Below, piece after piece: positions 7,861 to 15,650 of a DNA stretch of 64,000 nucleotides. Location: assembly GCF_000160455.2 (NCBI RefSeq), contig NZ_ACJX03000001.1, forward strand, positions 1,808,001-1,872,000, in the 5' to 3' direction. Below the pieces are notes generated by a model that worked only from the letters and a program-made list of their open reading frames with translations, had not been told where the DNA came from and searched no databases. The position numbers and the translations under genes were made by a program. Position 1 is the stretch's first letter. Every line of letters starts with the position of its first letter. The DNA comes from Acetomicrobium hydrogeniformans ATCC BAA-1850 (GTDB taxonomy: Bacteria > Synergistota > Synergistia > Synergistales > Acetomicrobiaceae).

Positions 7861-8540
7861 TTAAGATGATAAGCGAATCGAAAAAAACTACCCCTTCTAT
7901 GGCATTTATTGCAGGTGAACTCGAAGGCCTGGAAGTTGAAAAGGCGAAATTCGTGGGTAGTAGCGCTTTTGGTGTTTTGATAGGAGATTACAAGGATATC
8001 GCAGATATATTGGAAAACAATAAAGAACGCATTCACAGTTATCATATAGAAGTAAAAGCGAGAAATTCGGCAATTCCATTGGCAGATCTCACTCAATACG
8101 ATGCTCGGATAGAGCCGGGGGCAGTAATACGGGATATGGTTGAGATAGGTAAAGGCGCCGTAATAATGATGGGAGCTGTGATAAACATAGGAGCGGTAAT
8201 CGGAGCAGGTACGATGATAGACATGAACGCAGTGATCGGCGGAAGGGCAATCATCGGATCCAACTGCCACATAGGAGCAGGTGCAGTCATAGCAGGCGTA
8301 ATAGAGCCACCCAGTGCCACTCCCGTCATCATTGGAGACAAAGTATTAATCGGTGCCAACGCCGTAGTCCTTGAGGGAGTAAAAATAGGAAGCGGTGCCA
8401 TAGTGGGCGCAGGCTCCATCGTTACAAAAGATGTACCGGAAAATGCCGTTGTAGTCGGTGCTCCCGCAAGGGTTGTAAAGATAGCAGATGAAAACGTCGC
8501 CCAAAAGAGCAAAATCGTGGAGGAGTTGAGGAATCTATAA
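7842..8540 (+). CDS. dapH: tetrahydrodipicolinate N-acetyltransferase
   Basis: 232 residues. Left-handed beta-helix enzyme with many hexapeptide repeats ([17 protein letters not shown] and following), preceded by the N-terminal domain of the DapH/YkuQ type. It transfers acetyl from acetyl-CoA, so the organism appears to use the acetylated DAP route as in Bacillus rather than the succinylase or aminotransferase route. Overlaps dapB. Later steps of the route are not encoded in this window. Succinyl use (DapD) is the alternative, but size and N-terminus favour DapH. Confidence 0.9.
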   Translation: MQAQEIIKMISESKKTTPSMAFIAGELEGLEVEKAKFVGSSAFGVLIGDYKDIADILENNKERIHSYHIEVKARNSAIPLADLTQYDARIEPGAVIRDMVEIGKGAVIMMGAVINIGAVIGAGTMIDMNAVIGGRAIIGSNCHIGAGAVIAGVIEPPSATPVIIGDKVLIGANAVVLEGVKIGSGAIVGAGSIVTKDVPENAVVVGAPARVVKIADENVAQKSKIVEELRNL

Positions 8541-8564
8541 GCAATGACAAATTATTGGAGGGAT

Positions 8565-9773
8565 ATGTCCTTGATCGTACAAAAATACGGAGGTTCATCG
8601 GTTGCCACGCCTGAAAAGATTAAAAAGATTGCAGAGAAGATAAAAAAGAACGTTGAGGAAGAAGAAAAAGTATGTGTCGTGGTTTCGGCCATGGGAAAGA
8701 CCACTGACGAGCTGATAGCATTGGCAAAAAGAATTAGCGACTCCCCAAAGCCGCGTGAGTTGGACATGTTGCTGTCGACAGGCGAACAGGTTACGGCAGC
8801 TTTGCTTTCCATCGCACTGAACGACATCGGTGTGCCTTCTGTATCCTTCAATGCCTTTCAGCTCGAGATGGTCACAACTTCCGATTTCAACAACGCCCGC
8901 ATAATCGATATAAATGCCGAAAGGTTGCTCGATGAATTTCAAACCAACGACGTTATTGTCGTCGCCGGTTTTCAGGGAATAACAGATTTGAAGGACATCA
9001 CGACGCTGGGACGGGGCGGTTCGGACACGTCAGCCGTTGCAATAGCAGCTAAGCTGAATACTAAATGCGAGATTTACAGCGATGTGGCCGGAGTCTTTGC
9101 CTGCGATCCCAAGATTATTCCTTCTGCTAAAAAGCACGAATACATAACGTACGACGAGCTCATGGAGCTCGCATCCATGGGGGCAAAGGTCGTTCATTCA
9201 AGGGCTGTCGAGATAGCCAAGAAATTTAAAGTCGAGCTTTATTGTGCTTCTACTTTTTCCGACGAAAGGGGGACTTTTGTTGTGGATAGTTTGCCTGAAT
9301 GGCTAGAGCAACCTGTGGTAACGGGAGTGACGATGGATAAAAATCAAAGAAAATTTACTATTAGCCCCTTGCCGGGAGGACAAGAGGCACAGGTGCAATT
9401 ATTCATAGCCTTGGCCTCTAAAAAAATAAACCTTGATATGATCTCAACGGTAAAGGATAACGGCCAAGTGTATTTAACTTTCACTGTTGTAGAAGGTGCA
9501 AGCGAAAGGGTTAGGGAAGTCGTTGAAGAGGTGTTATCACAATATGGCGAATATAGGCTCATAGAAGACGACGAAGTTGTAAAGATAACGGCGGTAGGCG
9601 TAGGTATGGAGTCGGCACCCGGTGTTGCGGCAAGATTCTTTGCGGCCCTTAATAAAGAAGGCGTAAAATTGCTTGGCACCAGCACATCCGAGATCAAAAT
9701 ATCTACATTGGTTCCCAAATATGATGCAGAGAAAGCAGTTAGAGCAGTCGCTAGAGAATTTAGTTTAGCATAA
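8565..9773 (+). CDS. lysC: aspartate kinase
   Basis: Feeds aspartate into lysine, threonine and methionine synthesis. About 402 residues: kinase domain starting with the family hallmark VQKYGGSSVA, with GRGGSDTSAVAIAA further on, then two ACT domains (from about residue 260) that usually bind lysine or threonine for feedback. ATG 8565 gives the usual N-terminus (MSLIVQKYGG) but sits only two bases after GGAGGG; TTG 8571 is better spaced and equally possible. The ATG at 8544 lacks a well-placed site. Last gene of the T-box operon, so lysine control acts on both RNA and, probably, enzyme. Confidence 0.94.
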   Translation: MSLIVQKYGGSSVATPEKIKKIAEKIKKNVEEEEKVCVVVSAMGKTTDELIALAKRISDSPKPRELDMLLSTGEQVTAALLSIALNDIGVPSVSFNAFQLEMVTTSDFNNARIIDINAERLLDEFQTNDVIVVAGFQGITDLKDITTLGRGGSDTSAVAIAAKLNTKCEIYSDVAGVFACDPKIIPSAKKHEYITYDELMELASMGAKVVHSRAVEIAKKFKVELYCASTFSDERGTFVVDSLPEWLEQPVVTGVTMDKNQRKFTISPLPGGQEAQVQLFIALASKKINLDMISTVKDNGQVYLTFTVVEGASERVREVVEEVLSQYGEYRLIEDDEVVKITAVGVGMESAPGVAARFFAALNKEGVKLLGTSTSEIKISTLVPKYDAEKAVRAVAREFSLA

Positions 9774-9822
9774 AAACTGCACCTGAATCCCTTTCCTCTA
9801 ATTGGTTTTGAGTTCATGTCTT

Positions 9823-9859
9823 TTGTTTGGCGAAGAGTATGTTGTATAATTACTACAAC
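9823..9859 (+). promoter_or_regulatory. livJ promoter with overlapping palindrome
   Basis: TTGTTT (9823-9828), 16-base spacer, perfect -10 TATAAT (9845-9850). The -10 lies inside an inverted repeat GTTGTA-N7-TACAAC (9841-9859), a natural place for a repressor. The first gene starts 70 bases on. Confidence 0.65.
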
Positions 9860-9929
9860 TCGCTTGTAAACAAATCAAAATCCATAGTAATATAATAAAG
9901 AACACAACCAAAAGGAGGAGAGGGGAAAG

Positions 9930-11084
9930 ATGAAAAAGGCGTGGTTTTGTTTGTTTATAGTTTTTTTGTTCGTGCTTTCTGTGGGAGCTGTTGCAGCCGA
10001 GGAGAAGCCCATAAAGATAGGGTTACAAGCGCCTATAACGGGTCAGTGGGCATACGAAGGAGAAATGGCCAAAAATTCAGTTGAAGTAGCCCTTCAGATG
10101 ATCCAAGAGCAGGGGGGTATCCTCGGAGGGCGGAAGATCGAGATTGTGGTAGCTGATGATGCCTCCAACCCCAGAGACAGCGCATTGGCGGCTCAAAGGT
10201 TAGTTTCCCAACGGGTTGCAGCGGTTATTGGTACTTACGGTTCTTCCGTAAACGAACCGGCTGCCGATATTTACGAGGCAAGCAAGATGATCGATATAGG
10301 TTATGGCAGCACTGCCGTTAAGTTGACAATGGCCAAAGAACGTAAATACTTCTTCAGAACCTGCGGACGTGATGATACTCAGGGTCAATTCTTTAGTGAA
10401 TATGCAGTAGGGACGATGAAGGCGCGTCGTATAGCCATCATGCATGACAATACGACCTTTGCCCTGGGAGTTGCCGAAGAAGCTAGAAAGGCTCTTCAAG
10501 AATACCTGGACGCCGGAGTAGCCGAACTCGTTTTCTATGATGCCATAACACCAGGCGAGAAAGATTTTACACCCATATTAACAAAACTACGCGAGACCAA
10601 TCCCGATGTGTGGTATTTTACCGGTTACTTTCCGGAGGCCGGATTACTGGTGCGTCAGGGACGAGAATTGGGAATAAAGTGTCCCTTCGTCGGAGGAAAC
10701 GCAGCCATTAACGAAGATTTTGTTAAGATAGCGGGCATAGAGTACGCAAAAGGTTGCCTCATGACGCAAGAACCCATGCCTACAGATTTGGACACTCCAA
10801 AGGCAAAGCGGTTCCTGGAACTTTACAGACAAAAACATAACACCTTACCGACGAGTCCATGGCCTGTATACGCTGCTGATGCCCTTATTGCCCTTTCTTG
10901 GGCGATCGATAAGGCAGGTTCGACCGATACCGAGGCAATGTTGGAGGTACTGAGAACCGGTATGGAAGGCTGCGAGGGGATAACCGGAAGTATCGCCTTC
11001 ACGGAACGCGGGGATAGAAAGGGAATTATTTACAAGATGTATGTGGTGACCGAAGGGGGAGACATGGTGGTTTATCAACCATAA
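9930..11084 (+). CDS. livJ: branched-chain amino-acid ABC transporter, substrate-binding protein
   Basis: 384 residues with a clear signal peptide (MKKAW then a hydrophobic run, ending near VAAEE) and no lipobox cysteine, so probably periplasmic. The mature part is a type I periplasmic binding protein of the LivJ family (IKIGLQAPITGQWAYEGEM, then AVIGTYGSSVN). The ligand may be Leu/Ile/Val or another small amide; it cannot be read from sequence. GGAGGAG site nearby. Starts a four-gene transporter operon behind its own promoter. Confidence 0.9.
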   Translation: MKKAWFCLFIVFLFVLSVGAVAAEEKPIKIGLQAPITGQWAYEGEMAKNSVEVALQMIQEQGGILGGRKIEIVVADDASNPRDSALAAQRLVSQRVAAVIGTYGSSVNEPAADIYEASKMIDIGYGSTAVKLTMAKERKYFFRTCGRDDTQGQFFSEYAVGTMKARRIAIMHDNTTFALGVAEEARKALQEYLDAGVAELVFYDAITPGEKDFTPILTKLRETNPDVWYFTGYFPEAGLLVRQGRELGIKCPFVGGNAAINEDFVKIAGIEYAKGCLMTQEPMPTDLDTPKAKRFLELYRQKHNTLPTSPWPVYAADALIALSWAIDKAGSTDTEAMLEVLRTGMEGCEGITGSIAFTERGDRKGIIYKMYVVTEGGDMVVYQP

Positions 11085-11111
11085 AACTGATCAGGAAAGA
11101 AGGGGCTTGTC

Positions 11112-12023
11112 TTGTCGATAATCCTTGAACAGTTGCTTAACGGACTGACTATAGGTTCATTTTACGCCCTTATCGCTCTTGGATATTCCATGGTATATGG
11201 AGTGATGAAATTAATAAACTTCGCCCACGGTGATTTATTCGCTCTTGGGAGCTACTTGGGCTATACTCTTTTGGTTTGGAGTGCCGGGGCCGTAAGCCAG
11301 AGGTTTGGCCTGTGGGGAGGCATGGCTGCGGCCCTGCTTTTTGCTTTTTTCGCCGTAGGTTGTGCAGGCGTATTGATGGAGAGAGTGGCTTACAGACCTG
11401 TTCAAAAATCGGGAAGATTGCCACTCGTTGTCTCGGCTTTGGGTGTTTCCATATTCCTTGAAAATTTGATAATGGCTGTATGGGGGCCTAGGTATCAGGC
11501 TTATCCCGCTTCCGTCGTTCCCACCTATACCATCTCTTTAGGGTGGTTTCATATTACGTCAATGCAGCTGTTCATATTGATCTTATCCTTTGTATTGATG
11601 CTGATTTTATATTACATCGTCCAAAAAACAACCTTTGGTGCCGCCATTAGGGCTACAGCTTTGGACAAGGAGATGGCTTCCATGTTGGGCATTGATGTGG
11701 GGAAGATCACTTTATTTATATTCTTTCTGGGCCCTGCCTTGGGCGGCATGGCAGGAGTGATGAACGGCATGTACTATCGCCAGATCTCTTTCGTCATGGG
11801 GTGGAACTACGGTCTTAAAGCTTTTACTGCAACTATTTTGGGAGGGATAGGGAATATACCGGCGGCAATGCTTGGAGGATTGCTCCTTGGTTTGGTAGAG
11901 ATGTTTGGAGCAGCCTACATATCAAGCGCGTGGAAAGATGTGTTTACCTTTTTAATACTCATATTGATATTAATCTTCAGGCCTACCGGATTGATAGGCG
12001 AAAAAGTTGCGGAAAAGGTGTAA
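11112..12023 (+). CDS. livH: branched-chain amino-acid ABC transporter permease LivH
   Basis: 303 residues, mostly hydrophobic with about eight membrane segments; N-terminal motif (GSFYALIALGYSMVYGV...INFAHGD) is diagnostic of LivH permeases. Start is TTG 11112 after an AAGAAGGGG site. Lies 27 bases after livJ and 3 bases before the LivM-LivG fusion. Confidence 0.92.
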   Translation: MSIILEQLLNGLTIGSFYALIALGYSMVYGVMKLINFAHGDLFALGSYLGYTLLVWSAGAVSQRFGLWGGMAAALLFAFFAVGCAGVLMERVAYRPVQKSGRLPLVVSALGVSIFLENLIMAVWGPRYQAYPASVVPTYTISLGWFHITSMQLFILILSFVLMLILYYIVQKTTFGAAIRATALDKEMASMLGIDVGKITLFIFFLGPALGGMAGVMNGMYYRQISFVMGWNYGLKAFTATILGGIGNIPAAMLGGLLLGLVEMFGAAYISSAWKDVFTFLILILILIFRPTGLIGEKVAEKV

Positions 12024-12026
12024 CAG

Positions 12027-13835
12027 ATGAATAAAAGACATAAGAGATCTCGATTGATATTAGGGATGGTCATTGCCCTTTTTTTGGCATTTCCCTTTTT
12101 TTCGAATTTTTATTGGATTGATGTCGCCTTTTTCTTTGGGGTATACGCCTTGCTCGGTTTGAGTTTGAATATAGTACTGGGGGAAACGGGGTTATTTGAC
12201 CTTGGTCATGCCGCTTTTTATGCCATTGGAGCTTATGTTACTGCTATTTTAAATACTTTATATGGCATACCAATCGTATGGTTAATACCCTTAAGTGCCC
12301 TATGTGCAGGTTTTTTTGCCTATATTGTGACTTCTCCCATAATACACTTGAGGGGAGACTATTTATGTATAGTTACGATAGGAATTGGCGAAATCGTCAG
12401 GCTGGCTTTGATAAACAATCCCTTTGGACTTACGGGAGGACCAAATGGGATCACTGGAATAGGCAGACCCTCCTTCGGGTTGTTTGCAATAGATACATCT
12501 ATGAGGTTTTATTTTTACGTTTGGATCATACTGGCTATAGTAATTTTGGGCTTGGTCAGGTTGCAACGTTCTCGCATAGGGAGGGCCTGGAACTACCTTA
12601 GGGAAGATGAAATAGCTGCCGAAATGAGCGGTATAGATGTCAGGCACTTCAAACTGCTCTCCTTTGTCCTGGGGGCTGCCCTGGCAGGGGTTGCAGGCAA
12701 CATCTACGCTAGCAAATTAATGATAGTTTCTCCTGACACTTTTACTTTCATGGAATCCTCCATGCTCTTTTGCATTGTCATGTTGGGGGGGTTGGGTTCT
12801 ATTCCCGGTTCAATACTAGGAGCAGGTATTATCACAGTCTTTCCTGAAATATTCAGGGTAGTGGCAAACTACAGAATGCTCTTTTTTGGAGGCGCTTTGG
12901 TTTTAGCCATGATTTTTCGGCCCGGTGGGCTTTGGCCACGTAAGAGGGAGATTGCGATACCAAACGTTAGATCGGCAGAAGAAGCCGAAGAAAGGATAAG
13001 ACCTGTTGCCGTTGACCAAACTCGGACAACGGCGAAACAATCGGTTAACGGAGAAGCCAGCTCGTTTGAAAAACATATCTTGGTAACCGACAAACTTACC
13101 ATGAAATTCGGAGGCCTCGTTGCTGTAAAGGACTTAGATTTAGTTGTGGGCCATGGAAAGATAACTAGTATAATAGGTCCCAACGGTGCGGGAAAGACTA
13201 CTGTTTTTAATGTCGTAACCGGCATATATAAACCCGTCTCCGGAAAAATATACTTCGAAGGCAAAGATATTACCGGATTTAAGCCCCACAAAGTAGCGAG
13301 CCTTGGCATTGCAAGAACATTTCAAAACATACGCCTTTTTCCAGGCCTTACATGTGTTGAAAATATTATGGCCGGTCTTCATCATAGAATGAGTTCTTAC
13401 GTCTTTTCTTCGATCATGAGAACGGAATCTCAAATATTGGAAGAAAAGTGGGCCATAGAAACTGCCATGTATTGGCTTGATAAGGCAGGGCTTGCCGGCC
13501 TTTCCGACGAACTTGCCAAAAATCTTCCTTACGGTAAGCAAAAGCTTCTGGAGTTGGCCAGAGCCCTTTCCTCTTCGCCAAAGTTGCTCATCCTCGACGA
13601 ACCGTCCTCGGGCTTAAACGACAAAGAGACGGAAGACCTCATGATATTTCTTAAAAACCTTTTGGACGAGATGGATCTCTCTATTTTGCTCATTGAACAT
13701 GACATGAACTTGGTCATGGGTATCTCTCATTGGGTAGTTGCAATGGACATGGGCATGAAAATAGCAGAGGGAAGACCACAGGATATTTACAACAACTCCA
13801 GAGTCATCGAGGCATATCTTGGCAGGGAGGAGTAG
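12027..13835 (+). CDS. LivM-LivG fusion: permease plus ATPase
   Basis: 602 residues joining two subunits that are usually separate. Residues 1 to about 310 are the LivM permease (multiple membrane segments; LGETGLFDLGHAAFYAIGAY). A charged linker of about 40 residues follows (RSAEEAEERIRPVAVDQ). From about residue 350 to the end is the LivG ATPase: Walker A GPNGAGKTT near residue 383, Q-loop, ABC signature in the variant form LPYGKQKLLELARAL, Walker B LLILDEPSSGL and switch His (LLIEHDMNLV). No stop or frameshift separates the halves. The complex would hold one LivH, this fusion, and LivF. Confidence 0.93.
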   Translation: MNKRHKRSRLILGMVIALFLAFPFFSNFYWIDVAFFFGVYALLGLSLNIVLGETGLFDLGHAAFYAIGAYVTAILNTLYGIPIVWLIPLSALCAGFFAYIVTSPIIHLRGDYLCIVTIGIGEIVRLALINNPFGLTGGPNGITGIGRPSFGLFAIDTSMRFYFYVWIILAIVILGLVRLQRSRIGRAWNYLREDEIAAEMSGIDVRHFKLLSFVLGAALAGVAGNIYASKLMIVSPDTFTFMESSMLFCIVMLGGLGSIPGSILGAGIITVFPEIFRVVANYRMLFFGGALVLAMIFRPGGLWPRKREIAIPNVRSAEEAEERIRPVAVDQTRTTAKQSVNGEASSFEKHILVTDKLTMKFGGLVAVKDLDLVVGHGKITSIIGPNGAGKTTVFNVVTGIYKPVSGKIYFEGKDITGFKPHKVASLGIARTFQNIRLFPGLTCVENIMAGLHHRMSSYVFSSIMRTESQILEEKWAIETAMYWLDKAGLAGLSDELAKNLPYGKQKLLELARALSSSPKLLILDEPSSGLNDKETEDLMIFLKNLLDEMDLSILLIEHDMNLVMGISHWVVAMDMGMKIAEGRPQDIYNNSRVIEAYLGREE

Positions 13836-13838
13836 GTG

Positions 13839-14591
13839 ATGTCAGAGCTTCTGGTTTTAAAAGACGTGGTAGTGTCCTACGGAGCCGTGATGGCTCTTAA
13901 AGGCGTATCTATCAAACTTAATGAAGGCCAGATAATAGCTGTCCTAGGGGCCAATGGAGCGGGAAAATCTACTATGCTCAAATCGATTTCCAAAATAGTT
14001 CCTTTAAAAGAGGGAAAGATTTTCTATAAAGGGAAAGATATGGCCTCTCTTTCCGCACATGATCTTGCCTTCCAAGGAATTTCACATGTTCCCGAGGGCA
14101 GAAGGGTATTTCCGACTCTGACAGTTGAAGAAAACCTAAACCTGGGGGCTTATGGGGCGAGAAAGCGGCTGTTGGACGAGGAAGTTGAGGAGACAAAAAA
14201 ATGGATCTTTGAGCTTTTTCCTGTCCTTGCCGAAAGAAAAAACCAACTTGCCGGCACTCTTTCCGGGGGAGAGCAACAAATGCTTGCCATAGGGAGAGGA
14301 TTGATAGCGAAGCCGACTTTACTTTTGTTAGATGAACCTTCCTTGGGATTAGCCCCGATTTTAGTAAAGGAAATTTTTAATGCCATAAGAAAGATCCATG
14401 AAGAAAGCGGGACCTCCATCTTGCTTGTGGAACAAAACGCAAAAAAGGCCTTGGCCGAATCGGATTATGCTTACATTCTCGAGACGGGAAAGATAAGCAT
14501 TGAAGGACCTGCAAGTGAACTTGCTGGCGACGAAAGAGTGAAAGCTGCCTATTTAGGCGGGAGTGCGGTGACAAAAAAAGAGCAAAAATAA
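13839..14591 (+). CDS. livF: branched-chain amino-acid ABC transporter ATPase LivF
   Basis: 250 residues, cytoplasmic ATPase pairing with the LivG half. Walker A (GANGAGKSTML), signature (LSGGEQQMLAIGRGL), Walker B (LLLLDEPSLGLAP). ATG 13839 is preferred, six bases after GGAGGAG; a GTG at 13836 abuts the previous stop. Last transporter gene. Confidence 0.94.
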   Translation: MSELLVLKDVVVSYGAVMALKGVSIKLNEGQIIAVLGANGAGKSTMLKSISKIVPLKEGKIFYKGKDMASLSAHDLAFQGISHVPEGRRVFPTLTVEENLNLGAYGARKRLLDEEVEETKKWIFELFPVLAERKNQLAGTLSGGEQQMLAIGRGLIAKPTLLLLDEPSLGLAPILVKEIFNAIRKIHEESGTSILLVEQNAKKALAESDYAYILETGKISIEGPASELAGDERVKAAYLGGSAVTKKEQK

Positions 14592-14613
14592 CGAGGAAAG
14601 AGGCTATTAAAAC

Positions 14614-15165
14614 GTGAAAAAAGTACTATATATTTTTTGTTGTATAATAATTTTATGGCCAGTGCGTAATTTAATGGCAAATTCCACAGGCGATTATTTG
14701 GCGGAGGTGTGTGAAATGCAAATAAGAGTGACATCGCCGGCCTTCAATAATGAAGATTTCATTCCTTCAAAATATACCTGTGAGGGAAAGGATATTATGC
14801 CACCTCTTGCATGGGAGGGAGTACCGGAAAACACGCTAAGCCTAGTATTGATAGTAGATGATCCGGATGCGCCTAGCGGAACTTTTACTCATGCAATTTT
14901 CTTCAACATAGAACCCCAAAAAAGAGGTATAGAAGAGGGCGAATCTCCAGGAGTTGCTGGCGTAAATGACTTTGGTCGGCTGGGGTATGGCGGTCCCTGT
15001 CCTCCAAAGGGGCATGGACCACATCGGTACTACTTCAAAGTATACGCCCTTGATATATCTTCCCTCAACCTTAAAAGTGGGGCTCATAAGTCTGCCGTGG
15101 AAAAGGCGATCAAAGGCCATATATTGGCATATGGGGAATTGATTGGAAAGTACGAAAGGAAATAA
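14614..15165 (+). CDS. YbhB/YbcL family (Raf kinase inhibitor-like) protein, secreted
   Basis: 183 residues, GTG start. Residues 1-22 look like a signal peptide, so it is probably exported. The remainder is the bacterial PEBP/YbhB fold with the ligand-site motifs DDPDAPSGTFTHAI and YGGPCPPKGHGPHRYYF. Role in bacteria is not settled. It follows livF by 22 bases and may be read from the same transcript; a terminator follows. Confidence 0.85.
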   Translation: MKKVLYIFCCIIILWPVRNLMANSTGDYLAEVCEMQIRVTSPAFNNEDFIPSKYTCEGKDIMPPLAWEGVPENTLSLVLIVDDPDAPSGTFTHAIFFNIEPQKRGIEEGESPGVAGVNDFGRLGYGGPCPPKGHGPHRYYFKVYALDISSLNLKSGAHKSAVEKAIKGHILAYGELIGKYERK

Positions 15166-15195
15166 TAAAAACATCTGAAGATTGGTGATCTTACA

Positions 15196-15234
15196 GCGGC
15201 CTCCAATGCCAAATTTGGGGGCCGTAGTTTTTTA
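15196..15234 (+). terminator. intrinsic terminator after the liv/YbhB unit
   Basis: Stem CGGCCTCC (15197-15204) with GGGGGCCG (15217-15224), one G-T pair, then a T-run. Confidence 0.8.
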
Positions 15235-15269
15235 TAAGTTAGCAATTTAATATATGATTTTTATTTTGC

Positions 15270-15298
15270 TTGTATTTTATAGAAATATGTAGTAAAAT
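15270..15298 (+). promoter_or_regulatory. promoter of veg
   Basis: TTGTAT (15270-15275), 17-base spacer, TAAAAT (15293-15298), 33 bases ahead of the GTG start. Confidence 0.6.
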
Positions 15299-15330
15299 AT
15301 ACACAAATGACATTTGAGGAGTGATGTCCG

Positions 15331-15588
15331 GTGTCTGAGAAGTTACTTTGTATACGCGAAAAACTGGCTTCCCACATCGGTGATCGCGTTAGATATCGAC
15401 AGGCAAAGGGCAGGAGAAAGACAGAGGAACATGAAGGTGTTATCATGGAGACCTATCCGAATATATTTACTCTGTATGTGAAGGCCCAAAACAGCACTGT
15501 CTCTTTTCGCTATTCCGATCTCCTAACGCATGACGTGGAATTGGAATTTCTATCATCCAACGATCGAATACCTCACAAGGCCAGTTAG
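15331..15588 (+). CDS. veg: Veg family protein
   Basis: 85 residues, GTG start behind GAGGAGTG. Matches the Veg family: N-terminal helix, GDRVRYRQAKGRRKTEEHEG then a small barrel with FTLYV and SFRYSDLLT. In Bacillus Veg is abundant and linked to biofilm control; its molecular role is uncertain. Veg usually lies just before ispE and purR; here both occur about 3.6 kb downstream, past an inverted PTS cassette. Confidence 0.88.
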   Translation: MSEKLLCIREKLASHIGDRVRYRQAKGRRKTEEHEGVIMETYPNIFTLYVKAQNSTVSFRYSDLLTHDVELEFLSSNDRIPHKAS

Positions 15589-15617
15589 CATGATAATCTG
15601 CATTACAGGCAAACATA

Positions 15618-15650
15618 AAAGAGGCCCCTTGTGAAGGGGCCTCTTTACCT
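15618..15650. terminator. bidirectional terminator between veg and ptsG
   Basis: Perfect 13-bp stem (15618-15630 with 15634-15646) around a three-base loop. Serves both convergent genes; the T and A flanks are short. Confidence 0.8.

Noticed and set aside
8093-8512. 139-codon frame opposite dapH
   Set aside because: Low-complexity shadow of the hexapeptide repeats on the other strand.
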